Shown here one piece after another: positions 22,588 through 34,618 of a DNA stretch of 64,000 nt. Source of the stretch: Escallonia rubra (lineage: Eukaryota > Streptophyta > Magnoliopsida > Escalloniales > Escalloniaceae); assembly GCA_033065855.1 (NCBI GenBank), contig JAVXUO010002167.1, forward strand, positions 1-64,000. Direction: 5' to 3'. Numbering within the stretch: position 1 is the stretch's first letter; every line of letters begins with the position of its first letter. Both the position numbers and the translations under genes were made by a program. The notes under the pieces are model-generated. The model made no database searches. It had not been told where the DNA came from and saw nothing but the letters and a program-made list of their open reading frames with translations.

Positions 22588-23094
22588 CCAAATCTTTGAC
22601 GAACAAGATATAGCAATTGACTACAATGCAAATAAGGCGAATTAAATATATGAAATATTCATAAAGTGGTCCAAAGAACCCAAATCAAAAACAAGCCCGA
22701 AGGTATGAAAGTGAGCAATCATATCTTACTATCAAATACCAAAGCAAACGTCATTAAGCGTTTAACCCAAAACACATTTCAATTATATGTCGGGTACGCT
22801 ACAAACATACGATGACTATGGTAGTCATAAGATTCAATTATACCAAATCTTTGACGAACAAGATATAGCAATTGACTACAATGCAAATAAGGCGAATTAA
22901 ATATATGAAATATTCATAAAGTGGTCCAAAGAACCCAAATCAAATACAAGCCCGAAGGTATGAAAGTGAGCAATCATATCTTACTATCAAATACCAAAGC
23001 AAACGTCATTAAGCGTTTAACCCAAAACACATTTCAATTATATGTCGGGTACGCTACAAACATACGATGACTATGGTAGTCATAAGACTCAAAT
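22588..23094. repeat. Near-identical 255-bp tandem duplication
   Basis: The block beginning CCAAATCTTTGACGAACAAG at 22588 recurs at 22843 with a constant 255-bp offset through GTAGTCATAAGA(T/C)TCAA. By eye I find only one or two substitutions within the overlap (for example CAAAAACAAG/CAAATACAAG). Two copies lie head-to-tail, which indicates a recent duplication or possibly an assembly artefact. Confidence 0.93.
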
Positions 23095-23704
23095 GTCGAA
23101 CCAAACATCAAACATCAAACGTGTGCTCCGGAGCATACTAGGAGGCTTCGGCTCTCTAGTATAACAAGCATGTGTCCTTATGACCCTCTCTATTTTTTAG
23201 AGTTGTTCAACATAGTCAGTGTCAATCTTAAGTTGACGGTCACAAATATACGAATTCAATGATGTGCATCATCAGGCACAAACGAAAAGAGGTAAACAAT
23301 GTTCTCAAAAGAGGGCAAAAGTGGGACAAATCAAATGCAAGCAAATATAGATGAACCAAAATTTACGAAGCATAAACATTCGGATTCAGAAAGATACTTT
23401 TCCCACAACAAAAACGATGATAAAATCCCTTTCACAACAAGCTTGATCAACTCTAAACAACTCCTTTTCAGATTTAAAGAAACAACCCATACCCTAGCAA
23501 AAACGTTACAAACCCTTACCACAGCAAGAACGTTCAAACCCTTACCTCAAACAAGCTTCCGACCAAAAGAAAACCTCAAAGCACCACTCTAGCGCCAAAA
23601 GAGCTTTCCAAGTCTTCTATTCTCTCTATATCCTCCGTAAAGGAACAAGTAACCAAGAACAAAAAGGCTAAAATAAAACAAGGATGTTATTTATATGGGA
23701 CAAA

Positions 23705-23895
23705 AGATCAAGTTTTCACTCGACCTAAAACACATTTAAGTCGACCGAAAATACCTTTTAGTCGACCGAAAATACCTTTAATGAAAACGCTTTTAATTCG
23801 ACCGAAAACAACTTTAAGTCGACTGGAAACACATTTAAGTCGATTAAAAGTACTATGCATTCGACTAAAAGTTACTGTTCATTTGACCAAAAAAT
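23705..23895. repeat. Degenerate minisatellite built on (A/T)AGTCGACCGAAAA
   Basis: About eight imperfect units of 20-27 bp share the core (T/A)(A/C)GTCGACC(G/T)AAAA followed by TACCTTTT or CACATTTA. They include CTCGACCTAAAACACATTTA, AGTCGACCGAAAATACCTTT (twice) and ATTCGACTAAAAGTTACTGT. The block lies at the 5' side of the minus-strand LTR-like sequence. Confidence 0.8.
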
Positions 23896-24182
23896 TCAGA
23901 AACAATTCCAATTCATTTTCTTAGTTTTAACAAAAGACCACAAACTCATTTATTAAAAAATATACAATTTTTGCATAAGGAAAATAAAATTTTCGGGGTA
24001 TTACAACTAGCAGGCTTTGGAAGCACATACTTCATCTGTGTTTGGTTTGGGATATGGAAGCCCCTTAGATCTATTAAAAAGTTTTATATATTTGGGCACA
24101 GTGTAATGAGAAAGGCTTGTAGACTCGTGATCAAAATAAAATAAAAAAGGTAAAGTATAAGGGACTAAAATGAAATTATCCC

Positions 24183-26050
24183 CTTTTAACAAAAAAATGA
24201 AAACCAAAACCCATAATTGAGTTTGATAGGACAACTACTTTGGAGTTTTTTTTTTTATTATCGTTTTTAATACATTTTCACATAATTAAACAAGTAATAC
24301 CAAAAGTTGTCAAAACTCAAATAGTCAACAATAACAATGCAAATATATCATGTCTTACAAATTTGCACGGTTCAAACCACTAACATTTCGCAAATCTCAT
24401 AACTTTCTTACATCCATAGTACTAGATTCAAGTGGTATTAAATATATCTCAACAATAAATCAACCTCTTCTATTCCAAATCTTTCTAGCAATGCAGCCTC
24501 TAACTACCTTCAGCACCTTAAACAATCATATCTTCCTTAGCAAAATCTTGAAAGTAACGATCATCCCGATCTTGTCTTCTAAAGTAGTTGTGGAGAGTGC
24601 AACATGCAACAAATTATAGACAATTTTTACCCCATTGGATATGCACAGAAAAGAAAAAAATCAGCTAGAGGCTTGTAGAAAAAGAAAAAGGAATTCTCAA
24701 AATATGACAATAATACGTCTTGGCATACATGAGCAGCATACTGATTCTCAAAAGATTACAATATATATCCCTAAAGTAGAGTCTAAAGTGTAGCTCAAAA
24801 GATTACAATATATATATCCCTAAAGTAAAGTCTAAAGTGTAGGAAGAAAGTGATCAAAAGACTTAAATCGAGAGAAGTGATGCTAAATCCATTTTGTGGG
24901 CATTAGGAGCAACAAACTATTAATTGATAAAATGAAGCTGGCCATCCAGGCACCAACACCTCTATATGCTAACCAAGGTACAAATTATTGCTAGTTCTGA
25001 AGTCTGAACTTCACAAACGAGATTCTGATAATTTGAAATTCGGTTTCTATTACGTATTAACTAATGATGGTATATACTGAAACTCTGCCTAAAACAAAGC
25101 TATAAAAACCCATGCAACTTGCAAAAGCTCTGTAATGGCCGTAATTTCAGTAGCACCGCGCCTCAAGTCTAAGAAACAGCGGAGAATAATGCATATTGAC
25201 AAGGTGGGAAAGCAGAGAAATCGTTTCAGGGTAATCTTAATGTGCGCTTGAACGATTTTTATAATGACATTCTTGGAAAGCAAATTCCCCAAATAATGAG
25301 AATGCTACATCGTTACTATTTCTTTGAAGCTTTCAAAGATCAATGTGTAAGCTATATATGCTCGAACACATGTTGTTCTTTCTCCTCTTCACTCTAGGTG
25401 CGAGATCTCTAGAGCTCTACTACTCCCTGGATCATATTATAGCATGCTCTTGGACAGGTTATACCATACTTTGTCTCATATGTAACAAGAGAAACATGCA
25501 TAACCATTTTATGGCAATCATGTTACAAGCTAGAGATGGTTAGTGTTCATATTAAAGCATGTTATACACAACCATTCATAAACATTTTATACACAAGCTG
25601 TGACCTTTACTAGGATGGATATTCTACGTGTCTGTGTGTTTGTCACAGTAAGTTTCTTTATCGTTAAAGTAGACTATTACAAAGAATCTAGCATGGTGAC
25701 AATCGTGAAAGAGAAGGATGTTGGACAATAATGGAGTATCTATTATAGCTCTCCCCCAAAAAAATTGTAGGGAAAAAATCGGTTGAGAAAAAGCTAAAAA
25801 GATAGCAGGTTTGAGCAAAATAACGACTGAAAAAATTAGAAACGAGGTAAGATAATACCTTCACACTTGTAGCTCCGCGGGAAGAAGGCGATGGAGGCAG
25901 TAAAGCCTTGTGCATTGGTAGCTACGCTGGAGAGATAAGATGGAGGCGATGTAGGCGGTGGGGACAGTGGGGGATAGAGGCATGGAGGAGGTGGGAGATG
26001 GAGCTAAGCAATTTGAGCGAAAGAGCAAAAAAATCAGAAAGGGCACACTA
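24183..26050. other. Intergenic DNA, no gene seen
   Basis: AT-rich sequence. A short direct repeat, CTCAAAAGATTACAATATAT...CCCTAAAGTA, occurs at about 24747 and 24797, spaced about 50 bp. No frame has a recognisable domain and no RNA gene is seen. Confidence 0.5.
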
Positions 26051-26466
26051 AGGTAGCGTTTGAAATCTATTATGTTTATAGTTTTTTTCTCTAATTTTGT
26101 AAACTGAAGAAAAAAACGCGTTTGCCACCCATTTTCGTTTTCGTTTTTTTTTTCTTCAATTTTGAAAATCAGTTTTTAAAACAAGACTGATTTTGAAAAC
26201 TCCCATTTGGGAGTTTTGGGTTTTCAGTTTTTGTTTTTGTTTTGAGACCACCCCCTCCCCCCCCCAACCGCCACTTCCAGTGCCACCGCGACCACCACCA
26301 GAGAAAAAACTCAAAATACAAACTGGGTAATCAAACACTCAAAAAGAAGAAATTCAAAAAAAAATTAGGCAATCAAACACTCATTTGTTTTTGTAAAAAA
26401 TAAAAACGAAACTGGTTTTATTTTTTAAAACAGAAAACCAAAACTTGAAGTAATTTCAAACAGGCC
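26051..26466. mobile_element. Possible hAT-type MITE
   Basis: The left end AGGTAGCGTTTGAAAT and the reverse-complemented right end GGCCTGTTTGAAATTA are similar. Both are followed by T/G-rich (TTTTTGTTTT) and A/C-rich sequence of inverted sense, giving a partly self-complementary 416-bp unit with a C-rich centre (about 26250). I see no convincing target duplication. Confidence 0.4.
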
Positions 26467-28655
26467 TTTTGGAAAGCTTTTGTATTGGGCCCAAAAAGTT
26501 GCATTTTTCTTGTTGTTGCTGAGGGCCTGAGGCTTGATGCCTGGACCTCATTAAAGGAGGAATGAGCCACGCGTGTTTCTCTAGTTCTGCAAACCGGAGA
26601 ATTGGGTAAACATGCGTGGCTTATTCCTAAAATGGGCTAAGATTTGCAAACTATTGCCAAAATTATAGAAACCAAAACTCTACCAAGCAGCCCAAAAAAT
26701 TGGAGGTTCCAATAATTTGCAAACTAGGCCAGAAAGACAGAAAACCAAATAGGTTTCAAACATACCCTAAATTAAGCCTAGTTTTCTCTTGCACAGTTGG
26801 GTGTTGGAATCCAACGTCGAGAGACCCCAACCCAGACTCATGTCACCATGTTGACCTGGACCCAGGTCGCAACTAGACATTCGATCGGCTTGGACGAGAG
26901 GAATAGAACTTTGGATAGCTCAGTTACTGGTCGAGCATAGAACTGTAAATCCTTTTGTCCCCTAGAGGACTTGGATCCAATGTCTCACCAGGAGACTTAA
27001 GTTTGAGAGCGTATCATATGAAGACTCTTTGTCCCACTTAGAGAGGGATTGCCCAGGTCTCCCTAACACTAGCGGACGTAGGTCACTTGACAACTACAAA
27101 CATTGGGTGTACTAGCACTCGTGTTGACATGAGCACTTATTTAGAGCTTTCCGATATACATTTTGGATAACGAGCAATATCTAATCATCAACGTCAAATG
27201 CGTCGGGACCTTTTAAGTACTTTTTGTTTTTAGTAACGTCTAGTATTACATTAGTGGCATCGAACAAAATCGTGGATCGTCTCAATGACCCTCATTTTAA
27301 TAAGATCGTTTCTTTTTATACAAAAAAAAAAAGAATTAAAGATTCTACTCCAAAATATCAGATAAATAAATAAAGTGAGCTGGTCCCTTTTTTAGTAAAA
27401 ATGTCAATGCCCCAAGTTTTGGCAAATAGTATTTATTACAAATTTTTGCACAAGTTTTAATTTACTATGATGTTGGAAAAAAATACGAAAATTATCTACT
27501 TCAAAACATGGATGTGGAGTTGAGTGAGACACAAGTGGGCTAGAATATTGTTGGTGGGAACATATTTCGCCTTTTTATTGCCCCTTTCACTAGTAATTAC
27601 ACGGGGCCAAATCATTATTTGTTATGTATCTTAGCTTTGTGGGCTGTGGCAATAAATGGTCCACAAACTCCACTGACTGAAATGGACTGTCAACTGCATT
27701 ATTTGGAAGATTCTGGGGAAAAACTTCTATTAGTCTGATTCACTAAGTTAAATCTACTTACCCTCTTAACATCCAATTAATAAAATCTAAAGTATTCCTA
27801 TTAAAGGACTTCTGAAAAACCAATTCCTTTACTTATGATAAAAAAATCAACTTAAAATTCTGAAGTGTTTTAAGTATTTGTGGGATCTCACACCTGCTTG
27901 CTGTATACTCGGGTGGATAGAGATCACATATTAGCCATGTAATGGGGGAGGTCTTGGGATATTGTGATATAAAGTTGAGTTGGATTTTCTCTCACGTCGG
28001 AAGTGGGAGAGAAAATTTTTGGTCATATAAGACCATGCCAATGAACCCTGAGCACCTATTGACTAACATTTTGAGGGAGGTATTAGCCTATAACGGAATC
28101 GTGGACCAAGTCATTCTAGATGGTATAAGTGTTTTCTACAAAGTTCCCCCCCTTTTTTTTTCTTTTTGTAAATGAAAAGGATAATACCTAAAAAAGTTGA
28201 TAAGGTAAAGGAGGGGTGGCCAAAGCAGTCAAACCTAGAAGATTCCACAAATTATGTCGTCCATATGTCTTGGTATCCATGTGACGCTTGCAAAAAGAAA
28301 TGTAGTTTGAGCCAGATGCGAAGTATCATAGTGTGGGAAAGAGTAATGACAATGAATGAGGCAAGCGAGACAGAGCCTGCGAGACTGGCAATGTTGTGGG
28401 GGCGTAAGCGCGGAGTGAGAATAACAATAACAATCACCAAGTTAATGCTAAAGTCCAAGTGTCAAGGTTCAGAATTTGGGTCCATACATAGGTCTTTTCT
28501 CTCCCTAGAATTCCTTAGTTTTGAAGTTTAGAGTGCAAAATGAAAGTGTGCAATGCTAAATAATTGCTGTGAAATGAGTTCTTAGGTCCAATATTTGTAG
28601 GCAACTAAAGTGCTTTATTATCAAGTGAGATGTGACAACCTGCAGAAGGTGCACC
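26467..28655. other. Intergenic DNA, no gene seen
   Basis: No domain-bearing frame. 26810-27200 is less AT-rich and has retroelement-leader-like texture, with words such as CACCAGGAGACTTA, but no termini. A T-run and an A-run lie near 27310-27340 and 28150. The frames at 27942-28175 and 28172-28531 have no recognisable product. Confidence 0.5.
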
Positions 28656-29073
28656 ATGTATGGCAGGGGTGAACCTAGAAGCTTACCTTAAGGGGGGCCA
28701 AAGTATATTTAGGAAAACATTAATAAAAACGTGTTACCTACTGAGATGTTATACTATTAATGACAATTAAGAATTTGCGAAAATTACAATGCAGATGAAT
28801 ACGTATTAGTTGTTTTAATAGTTTGACTTGCTACATTAGTTGTTTTATTTGTGTCTCATTTTTAAATCAACCTTCGCTAGGTATAGTCAAATTAGTATGA
28901 TTAGAATGAAAGCGTGGCATAATTTCAGAAACATTAGATGCATTTATACTGATTTAGGAGACAAACATTATTATTTAAGGTACATTGCTTGAAGAAATAA
29001 GGTAAATTTCTAAGATTTTTGGGGTGGCCAAGGCCTCTATTTGCCACCCCTTATATCTAGCCTTGATGTATGG
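28656..29073. mobile_element. hAT-type non-autonomous element (402 bp) with perfect 8-bp target duplication
   Basis: The element at 28664-29065 begins CAGGGGTGAACCTAG, and its reverse-complemented right end begins CAAGGCTAGATATAAGGGG. It is flanked on both sides by ATGTATGG (28656-28663 and 29066-29073). GGGGGGCCAAAG near the left end and TTTGGGGTGGCCAAGG near the right end add to the terminal symmetry. The interior is AT-rich and non-coding. The exact 8-bp duplication makes hAT membership firm and the insertion relatively young. Confidence 0.87.
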
Positions 29074-30239
29074 CGTTTTGCGGGACCGTTATATGGTATT
29101 CACTCCACATGTATGGCACAACTTTACTCTATATGTCTAGAAAGAATACCTCACACAATGCCACTGTGGCCTAAAAACGCCCTCGGTCTAGCCATTGGTC
29201 CAATATTCTCGCTAAGTCCAACAGAAGAGCCGAGAAATACAAAGAACCTAGCAGTGGTGGGCAAGGTTTCACACCCAAATGCTAGGCAAACTAGAAGCGA
29301 TGCCCTTGGAAATCTACTTATGTCTCAAAGTTTTCGAGGGTCATAATCCTTATAGGTGTTGTAGACTAATCAAGCAATCACCTGTTGGAGATAGTGCCCG
29401 GAAAAGTCATCTATCCCTAGTGAGTTCTTATGCCGGAGCGTACAAGGTAGTGCCCCAGAACATTTTCCCACCCCAAGGGTCAAGGTAGCATCCCAGATGA
29501 GTCACCTACCTGGTAGAAAAGAGGTCCTCATGCTGGAGCACTTAAAGCAATTTGCCAAAGATAGTGTCCTCTATGAGTAGCCTAGTCCCTGGTGAGTCCT
29601 TGTGCCGAAGCACTTGAAGCACGCCAAAGTGATGTCCTGGAGGATTTTTCTACCTGGCAGACGAAGAGTCCTCGAAGCACTTGAAGATCTTAATGTTAGT
29701 GTTAAGAAAGTGTTGCCTCCACTTAGGGATATTGCACACTCCGAATAGCGGGTTGAATAATATTCCACGAGCAAGGCGAAAGACGCATGCTGTAATGATG
29801 ATATAGACCAACATCAGGGGTGTTGTGTGCAACAAAGATATGTGTTGTGACAGGAGCATAGTATACAGGGACGGTATAGGGGCAGGACAAATTGATGTAA
29901 TATCGGGGGCATGTCGTATGGAGGTGAGGGCACAACATATGGATGTTATGTCGATGGCATATAACATAGAAACGACGCATGGGCGCGACCGATGGACAGG
30001 GTGCTGAGGCACGGTAGTGCAGAAGAGGTGCTTGAGCGCGGTTGGGTGTCTCAGCATGAGGTGCGACGATTGTTGTCAGGGAAAATGAAGCCTCGTGAGC
30101 CATGTATTGGATAAGTATGGAAGACTTAATTTGATGTTCATAAGATAACTTAGGGGGATGAGGTCAAGCATGAAGGTGCCCCAAATGCCCAGGGACATGG
30201 GGTAAAGAACCTAAAGGAAAAGAATAAATGAAGATGGGG
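29074..30239. other. Non-coding, GTGCC/GAGTCC-repeat-rich intergenic DNA
   Basis: Around 29390-29690 there are degenerate repeats of the type TGGTGAGTCCTTGTGCCGAAGCACTTGAAG and GATAGTGTCC. They resemble the tandem-repeat spacers of some Gypsy retrotransposons, but no terminus or coding domain is found. 29820-30100 is G-rich with ATGTGTTGTGACAGG-like words. No gene is supported. Confidence 0.45.
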
Positions 30240-30560
30240 TGATGGCCCTAAACAAGTTGGAATGGAGGCATGGATAAAGGGTGATGGCCCTAAACAAGTT
30301 GGAATGGAGGCATGGATAAAGGGTGAGGACCCTAACGAGGTATATGCATACAGACGGGGTAAAGACCTTGAGTGAGATGAACACATGAAGAAGAGGTGAA
30401 GGCCCCAAGAGGAGGTGAAAGCATGTATAATGGGTGAGGACACCAAATGAGGTGAAGGCATGAAGAGGGGTGAGGACTCCAAAGGAGGTGAGTGCATGGA
30501 GAGGGGGTGAGGACCCCAAGGGAGCTGACAAGGAATGTGAAGGGATAAGGACCCCAAGGA
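30240..30560. repeat. Minisatellite, 40-47 bp units
   Basis: Two units are identical (GATGGCCCTAAACAAGTTGG... at 30241 and 30283, period 42). They are followed by diverged units based on GAGGTGAAGGCATGAAGAGG-GGTGAGGACCCCAAA down to about 30560. About seven to eight units in all. Because several periods are multiples of three, the minus strand stays open for over 150 codons, but the predicted peptide is just the repeat. Confidence 0.85.
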
Positions 30561-30785
30561 GGAGATACCCCGTCCCTCTCCCCCGGTCCCCCTATAAGTT
30601 ATGGGGGGAGGATGGTTCATACGGGCACCAAGGATGGGAAGGCCTTAGCCGGGGATGTTAGGTCAATCCTAAAGGGAGAAGGCACAGCTGACCTTAGGAA
30701 AGGGCGGGGGAGGCTCGTCTTTTCAATAAACTGGTGTGTTGATTTCAAGACTTAAGCACTTATAGTAAAAGGTGGCATGTGACTT

Positions 30786-31290
30786 CAGGGGCGGACCAAA
30801 TGCATGACCCGGGGGGGCATTGCCACTCCCCCAAATTCCGGGAAACTTTTTTTTTCTTTTTTAAATAATAGGTAATCATATTTCAAATATTTTACGAAAA
30901 TGTCACTATATTATAACATAAATCTATTATGGTTTCTTTTTATTGTACTTTTGACTTTTTGTGCATCGGCTGTTATAGTCTTCATTTTTCTCTTTTCCTT
31001 GCTACATCGTCATTCTTACAAATTTCAAATCTCCAAATTACAAAGAAATATGAATAGATCAAAGTTAGTTCTTTTTTTTTAATTTAAATTTTTTATAGTA
31101 TGTTTAATTATACATGCATTATTGTCCTCGTATGATTAATAATTATATTAGTAGTACATTTATACACATTAGTAGTATGTTCTATATAAACTTGAACTTT
31201 CTGAAATTTTTTATGCTAGTCATCGATTTCTTTTTATCACTTTTTGGTCCCTGATTAGATTTCCTGAGTCTTATATGATTTGAAGCGTGA
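30786..31290. mobile_element. hAT-type element remnant with left terminus
   Basis: CAGGGGCGGACCAAATGC at 30786 is a typical hAT terminus. The 300 bp that follow (for example TTTCAAATCTCCAAATTACAAAGAAATATGAATAGATCAAAG) are homologous to 35540-36117, the opposite end of a related copy. The right end here has decayed (TTGGTCCCTGATTAGATTTCC), and no target duplication can be assigned. Confidence 0.6.
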
Positions 31291-33990
31291 GGTCTGGTTT
31301 CACAACGTTGAACTTTGACCGTTGAATGTATGCTGACGTGTCTCTAAAAGTAGGACTTAAAAGCAATCAACTATGTTTAGCCAAGACAATCTGTAGCAAC
31401 AAGTTGCACCCAAATTGTGTGGTTGCAACTGCCAATTACCAACGTGAGCAATATTAGTTTCTACAATTCTTCTTAGATATAACAGCCAAAGTTAGACAAT
31501 AATAGCTTCATTTTGTATTTTTCCCCTTGACCAGTCTCATAATTTAGTCATCTATCTACGTATTTATAACACGACAACTCATCGAGCAGAGTTATGGACG
31601 GGACATAGTATTTAGCGTTTATACCGCCTTCTGATTTTCATTTCAATTCTAACTTTTCGCCACAAAAAAAAAAGTTAAAAAGGTCATCATTATATTCCAA
31701 GTTTTATAGACGGGAAAAAGCTAAAACGTAGTAATATGGTTCCCCCTTTAAGGATACTTATCCCACTATGGTACTCTCCCTTAATTACTCCGCACAATCA
31801 AAATATCGAACCATCCCTTCTAACCAAATTACTTTTGAAAGCAAAAGTAATTTGGTTTCCCCTTTAGTGACACTTATCCCACTTTGTTTGCCATTTTTAA
31901 AAGCAAAAGTAACCAAATTAGATTCATTGCTTTTAATTGTGCTCACTATGCAAAGTGCGTAGCAGTTCTCTTGCCGCTGTGTTTCTCATCTATTTGCCAT
32001 TTTTTGAAAAAAAAAAAAATTTTGCTTAAATATTGACATATTGCATAAGCATAGTGTGTGTCGACGACTCCTACTTTGTAAATTATAAATTATAAAATGT
32101 CTGGGTCTCTCATTTCCCCCTTCATACACAACTTTGAAAAATCATCGAAGGCTCGTTTTCTAGCTAAGTGAGCCACCATATGGACCTTATTGCACAACTA
32201 ACCATTGTAGTCGTGACTGTCATGAAACGGTGAAAATGATTGGCTGTATCAGTGTCCAAATAGTGGATGCTGTGATCTCCACTTTCACGATTTGTGAAGT
32301 TGTACACACAAACCTAGGTGACACGAGCCCTGCATTTAAAACAGTGGAACGCACTCAAATTTGCCCCACTGAAAATCTGGTTGCAAATATGTGGTCAAAC
32401 CGCAAATTGAATTAGTCAAAGTCGCGAATTTTTGAAGTCAAATTTGCATGCCTAGGGACGTCACGTGTTTGTAGCAGCGGGAACGTTACCACGAGGGTCA
32501 CATAAATTACAACAGTTCATAGAATGCCGTGCACGTGGACACGCCACAACCGTAAATTATACTTAGATCCCCGTCACGCGTTATAAATTTGCCACCTAGG
32601 GCCAAACATACCAGTCATACATAAATTAGGCAACAAGGTCTGGTAATCCAGATTCTGTTCGCTAAAAATCGTACCTTTAACCCCTTTATTACCCAAAGTC
32701 AAAAGCCAACATATGCACAATGTCTCAAATCTCAAGAGCACTGCTGCACTCCCCAAGTTAGTTATCACTTTTTCTAGTCCTAAGACAAATACAGGACTGA
32801 ACGTGAGACATAAAGCAGAATTGGACTCATCGACTAGACCTTGTTAGGGGGTCCGTTCGTTGTGCGGTCAATAAGCATTTCTCCTTTTTTCTGGACCATT
32901 ATCGATCAAAACATGTGAACAACGTGGGTAGCTACTTAAGTGGAAACAGTGACCAACTAACCAGTTACCACCAGACAAGTCTATGTAGTAGTTGAAAACA
33001 ATAATGTTGTGGGTCTCCATGCATGCACCCGGCGGTCCCGACCGGACATGAAATACAAATCAAGTATCATCACTAGATGTTTACACCGGCTCACGTTCAT
33101 GCTCAAAGCCTTCGCTTGTGCCCTTGCCATGAGAAAATCTTCGATATAGAAATGAAATCCAGTATCGTACACATGACACGGTGTTATGGATAAATGAAAT
33201 CTGACGAGATGCTCAAATTTTTCTGACAATAGGAGGTAAATGTTTTATCGTTCTCTCGTCTTAGTCGTTGTCTACCCGTCATCTCTGTAAGCGTTACATT
33301 ATAAGATATTTTTCTTCACACGAGGCATAACGCTGCAGAAGAAGCTACATTTATATATGTTATAAAGAAAAAGAAAAAAATAGCACTGGTATAACTCTTA
33401 TATATATATAAAAGAGTGTGTGAATAGTATCGTGTACGTAAGACACCATACATCTTTGAGAGAGAACGCTACGAGGAAGCATCACAACCCGCCTCCTAAA
33501 ATAAACAAGTCTGTTCATGATTTTATCTCGAATCTATATACTCGGTGAGTACTTTTTTACAAAGTAGTGATAAAGGAGACATTAAAAACAACCGATCGAA
33601 AAATAGCAAGCCAAACATAATGCCTTTTCGGAAGAACAAACTAAAATGAGTACACTTTTACAGGCAAATGGTTACTTTTCGTACAATGCAAGACTTCCTT
33701 CTTATGTTGCCATCAGATATCTCATAACACAGAGAGTAGATTCCTGAAGTTTGGGAGGGTAACTGCTTTTGGAGTCTCGCATCGTCCAGCTTCAAGTGGG
33801 AACCACGGCGCCCACTGTACAGGATCGGTAGTTGGTGAACTGGTGGTGAGCGCATGTCCTCCATCAGATCATGTCCTCCTTCAGCGCATGTGAACTGGTG
33901 GTGAGCTGTGAAAAGTACATAATTTCTGTGGACTTTATGGCCGTGTAGATTAGCAGCGGAAAGCTAAGGACGCCTACGTTTATCCTTTTC
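31291..33990. other. Intergenic DNA, no gene seen
   Basis: A diverged 115-bp direct repeat begins at 31738 and 31852 (TGGTT(C/T)CCCCTTTA...ACTTATCCCACT). Between the two is a short perfect palindrome, CCAAATTACTTTTG/CAAAAGTAATTTGG. 33650-33910 contains GTGAACTGGTGGTGAGC(G/T) twice (33834 and 33890). None of the frames carries a known domain. Confidence 0.5.
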
Positions 33991-34369
33991 TGTATTGCAA
34001 TTTTGTAATGATTGCAAAAATATACTTTTTTTTTTTGTATTTTTATTATTTTGGATACTCAATTTTGAATGCAGACAGGGTTGGATTCCATGTCAGAAAG
34101 GTTTTCTTGTTTACTGTTCGCCCTTCCCTCATCTGTCTCTCTCTTCATCTTTACAGAGAAACTCACCCCAATTTCTCTATAGCACCTTCAAGCCATTGCC
34201 TGGATCTTCGACTCCCTCTCACCCCATCTTCAACGACATCACCCCGCCGGACTGAATTAATCCTTCGATTAAAAGGGCTTCTAATCTTTTCCCGGCCCAA
34301 GTTCCTATCAATTGTTGTTACCGTGTCTAACCCAGTGCCGAACAAGGGTTTTTGCAGCCTCGCTGAGAA

Positions 34370-34618
34370 ATGGATCAGCGGGTGCTCTCGGCCGACGCCG
34401 CCGCTCAGCTCCGGCAAGGCATCGGCTTGCTTCTCTCGAGATGGAGCGCACTTCAGATGGCCGTCGATAACGAGTGGGGCAGCCGCGATTCTGGACAGAT
34501 AGCCCAGCAACTCGCCCTCGATATCTTCTGTTTAGAGCCAGTATCACCCATTAGGGCCTTACCTTTCTACATCGCTGATGTACACAAACCACCAATATAT
34601 GATGATTCATGCTGGTAG
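34370..34618 (+). pseudogene. TSR2: Truncated TSR2-like (pre-rRNA processing) gene fragment
   Basis: From ATG at 34370 the plus strand reads MDQRVLSADAAAQLRQGIGL and continues with LLLSRWSALQMAVDNEWGSRD and AQQLALDIF, ending near 34530. This matches the conserved N-terminal core of TSR2 (WTALQ.AV.NEWGG.DS), the escortin that protects ribosomal protein eS26. After DIF the family continues SWFTQSKEPLY..., but here the frame runs into unrelated CLEPVSPIRALPF and stops at 34618. No downstream TSR2 exon was found within the next 2 kb. The upstream 250 bp are CT-rich and leader-like. It is probably a 5' gene fragment (promoter or leader plus first coding segment) left by rearrangement or captured by a transposon. 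A functional gene with a distant second exon cannot be fully excluded. Confidence 0.65.

Larger units (their letters stand above)
22485..24005 (-). mobile_element. LTR-like block of a Gypsy-type retrotransposon (minus orientation)
   Basis: Read on the minus strand, the block starts TGTAATACCCCGAAAATTTT at 24005. This is the characteristic opening of many plant Ty3/Gypsy LTRs. The best 3' end is ...CATTACCACA at 22485. Length is 1521 bp. The flanking pentamers (ACTAG on one side, ATACC on the other) do not match, so the right end is well supported but the left end, and the status as a solo LTR, remain uncertain. It contains a 255-bp tandem duplication and a degenerate GTCGACC-based minisatellite. 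Confidence 0.5.
21994..24182. mobile_element. Second long-TIR element (MULE-like), disrupted by other repeats
   Basis: GGGATAATTGCATTTTAGTTCC at 21994 is matched, inverted, by GGGATAATTTCATTTTAGTCCC ending at 24182. Similarity runs about 34-40 bp (both continue ...TTTACC). The 9-bp flanks TTTCAAAAA (21985-21993) and TTTTAACAA (24183-24191) agree at 7 of 9 positions, so a decayed target duplication is possible but not proved. The interior holds a poly-C run, a hAT-type terminus at 22355 and an LTR-like block with a 255-bp tandem duplication. No transposase is seen. Confidence 0.6.

Noticed and set aside
22485..24005. A clean solo LTR with target duplication
   Set aside because: The flanking pentamers do not match, so it is reported only as an LTR-like block with one confident end.
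30150..30620. 156-codon and overlapping 106-codon minus-strand frames
   Set aside because: Both are translations of the 42-bp minisatellite.
33658..33864. 68-codon minus-strand frame with some protein-like texture
   Set aside because: No known motif, and neighbouring sequence does not extend it by splicing.
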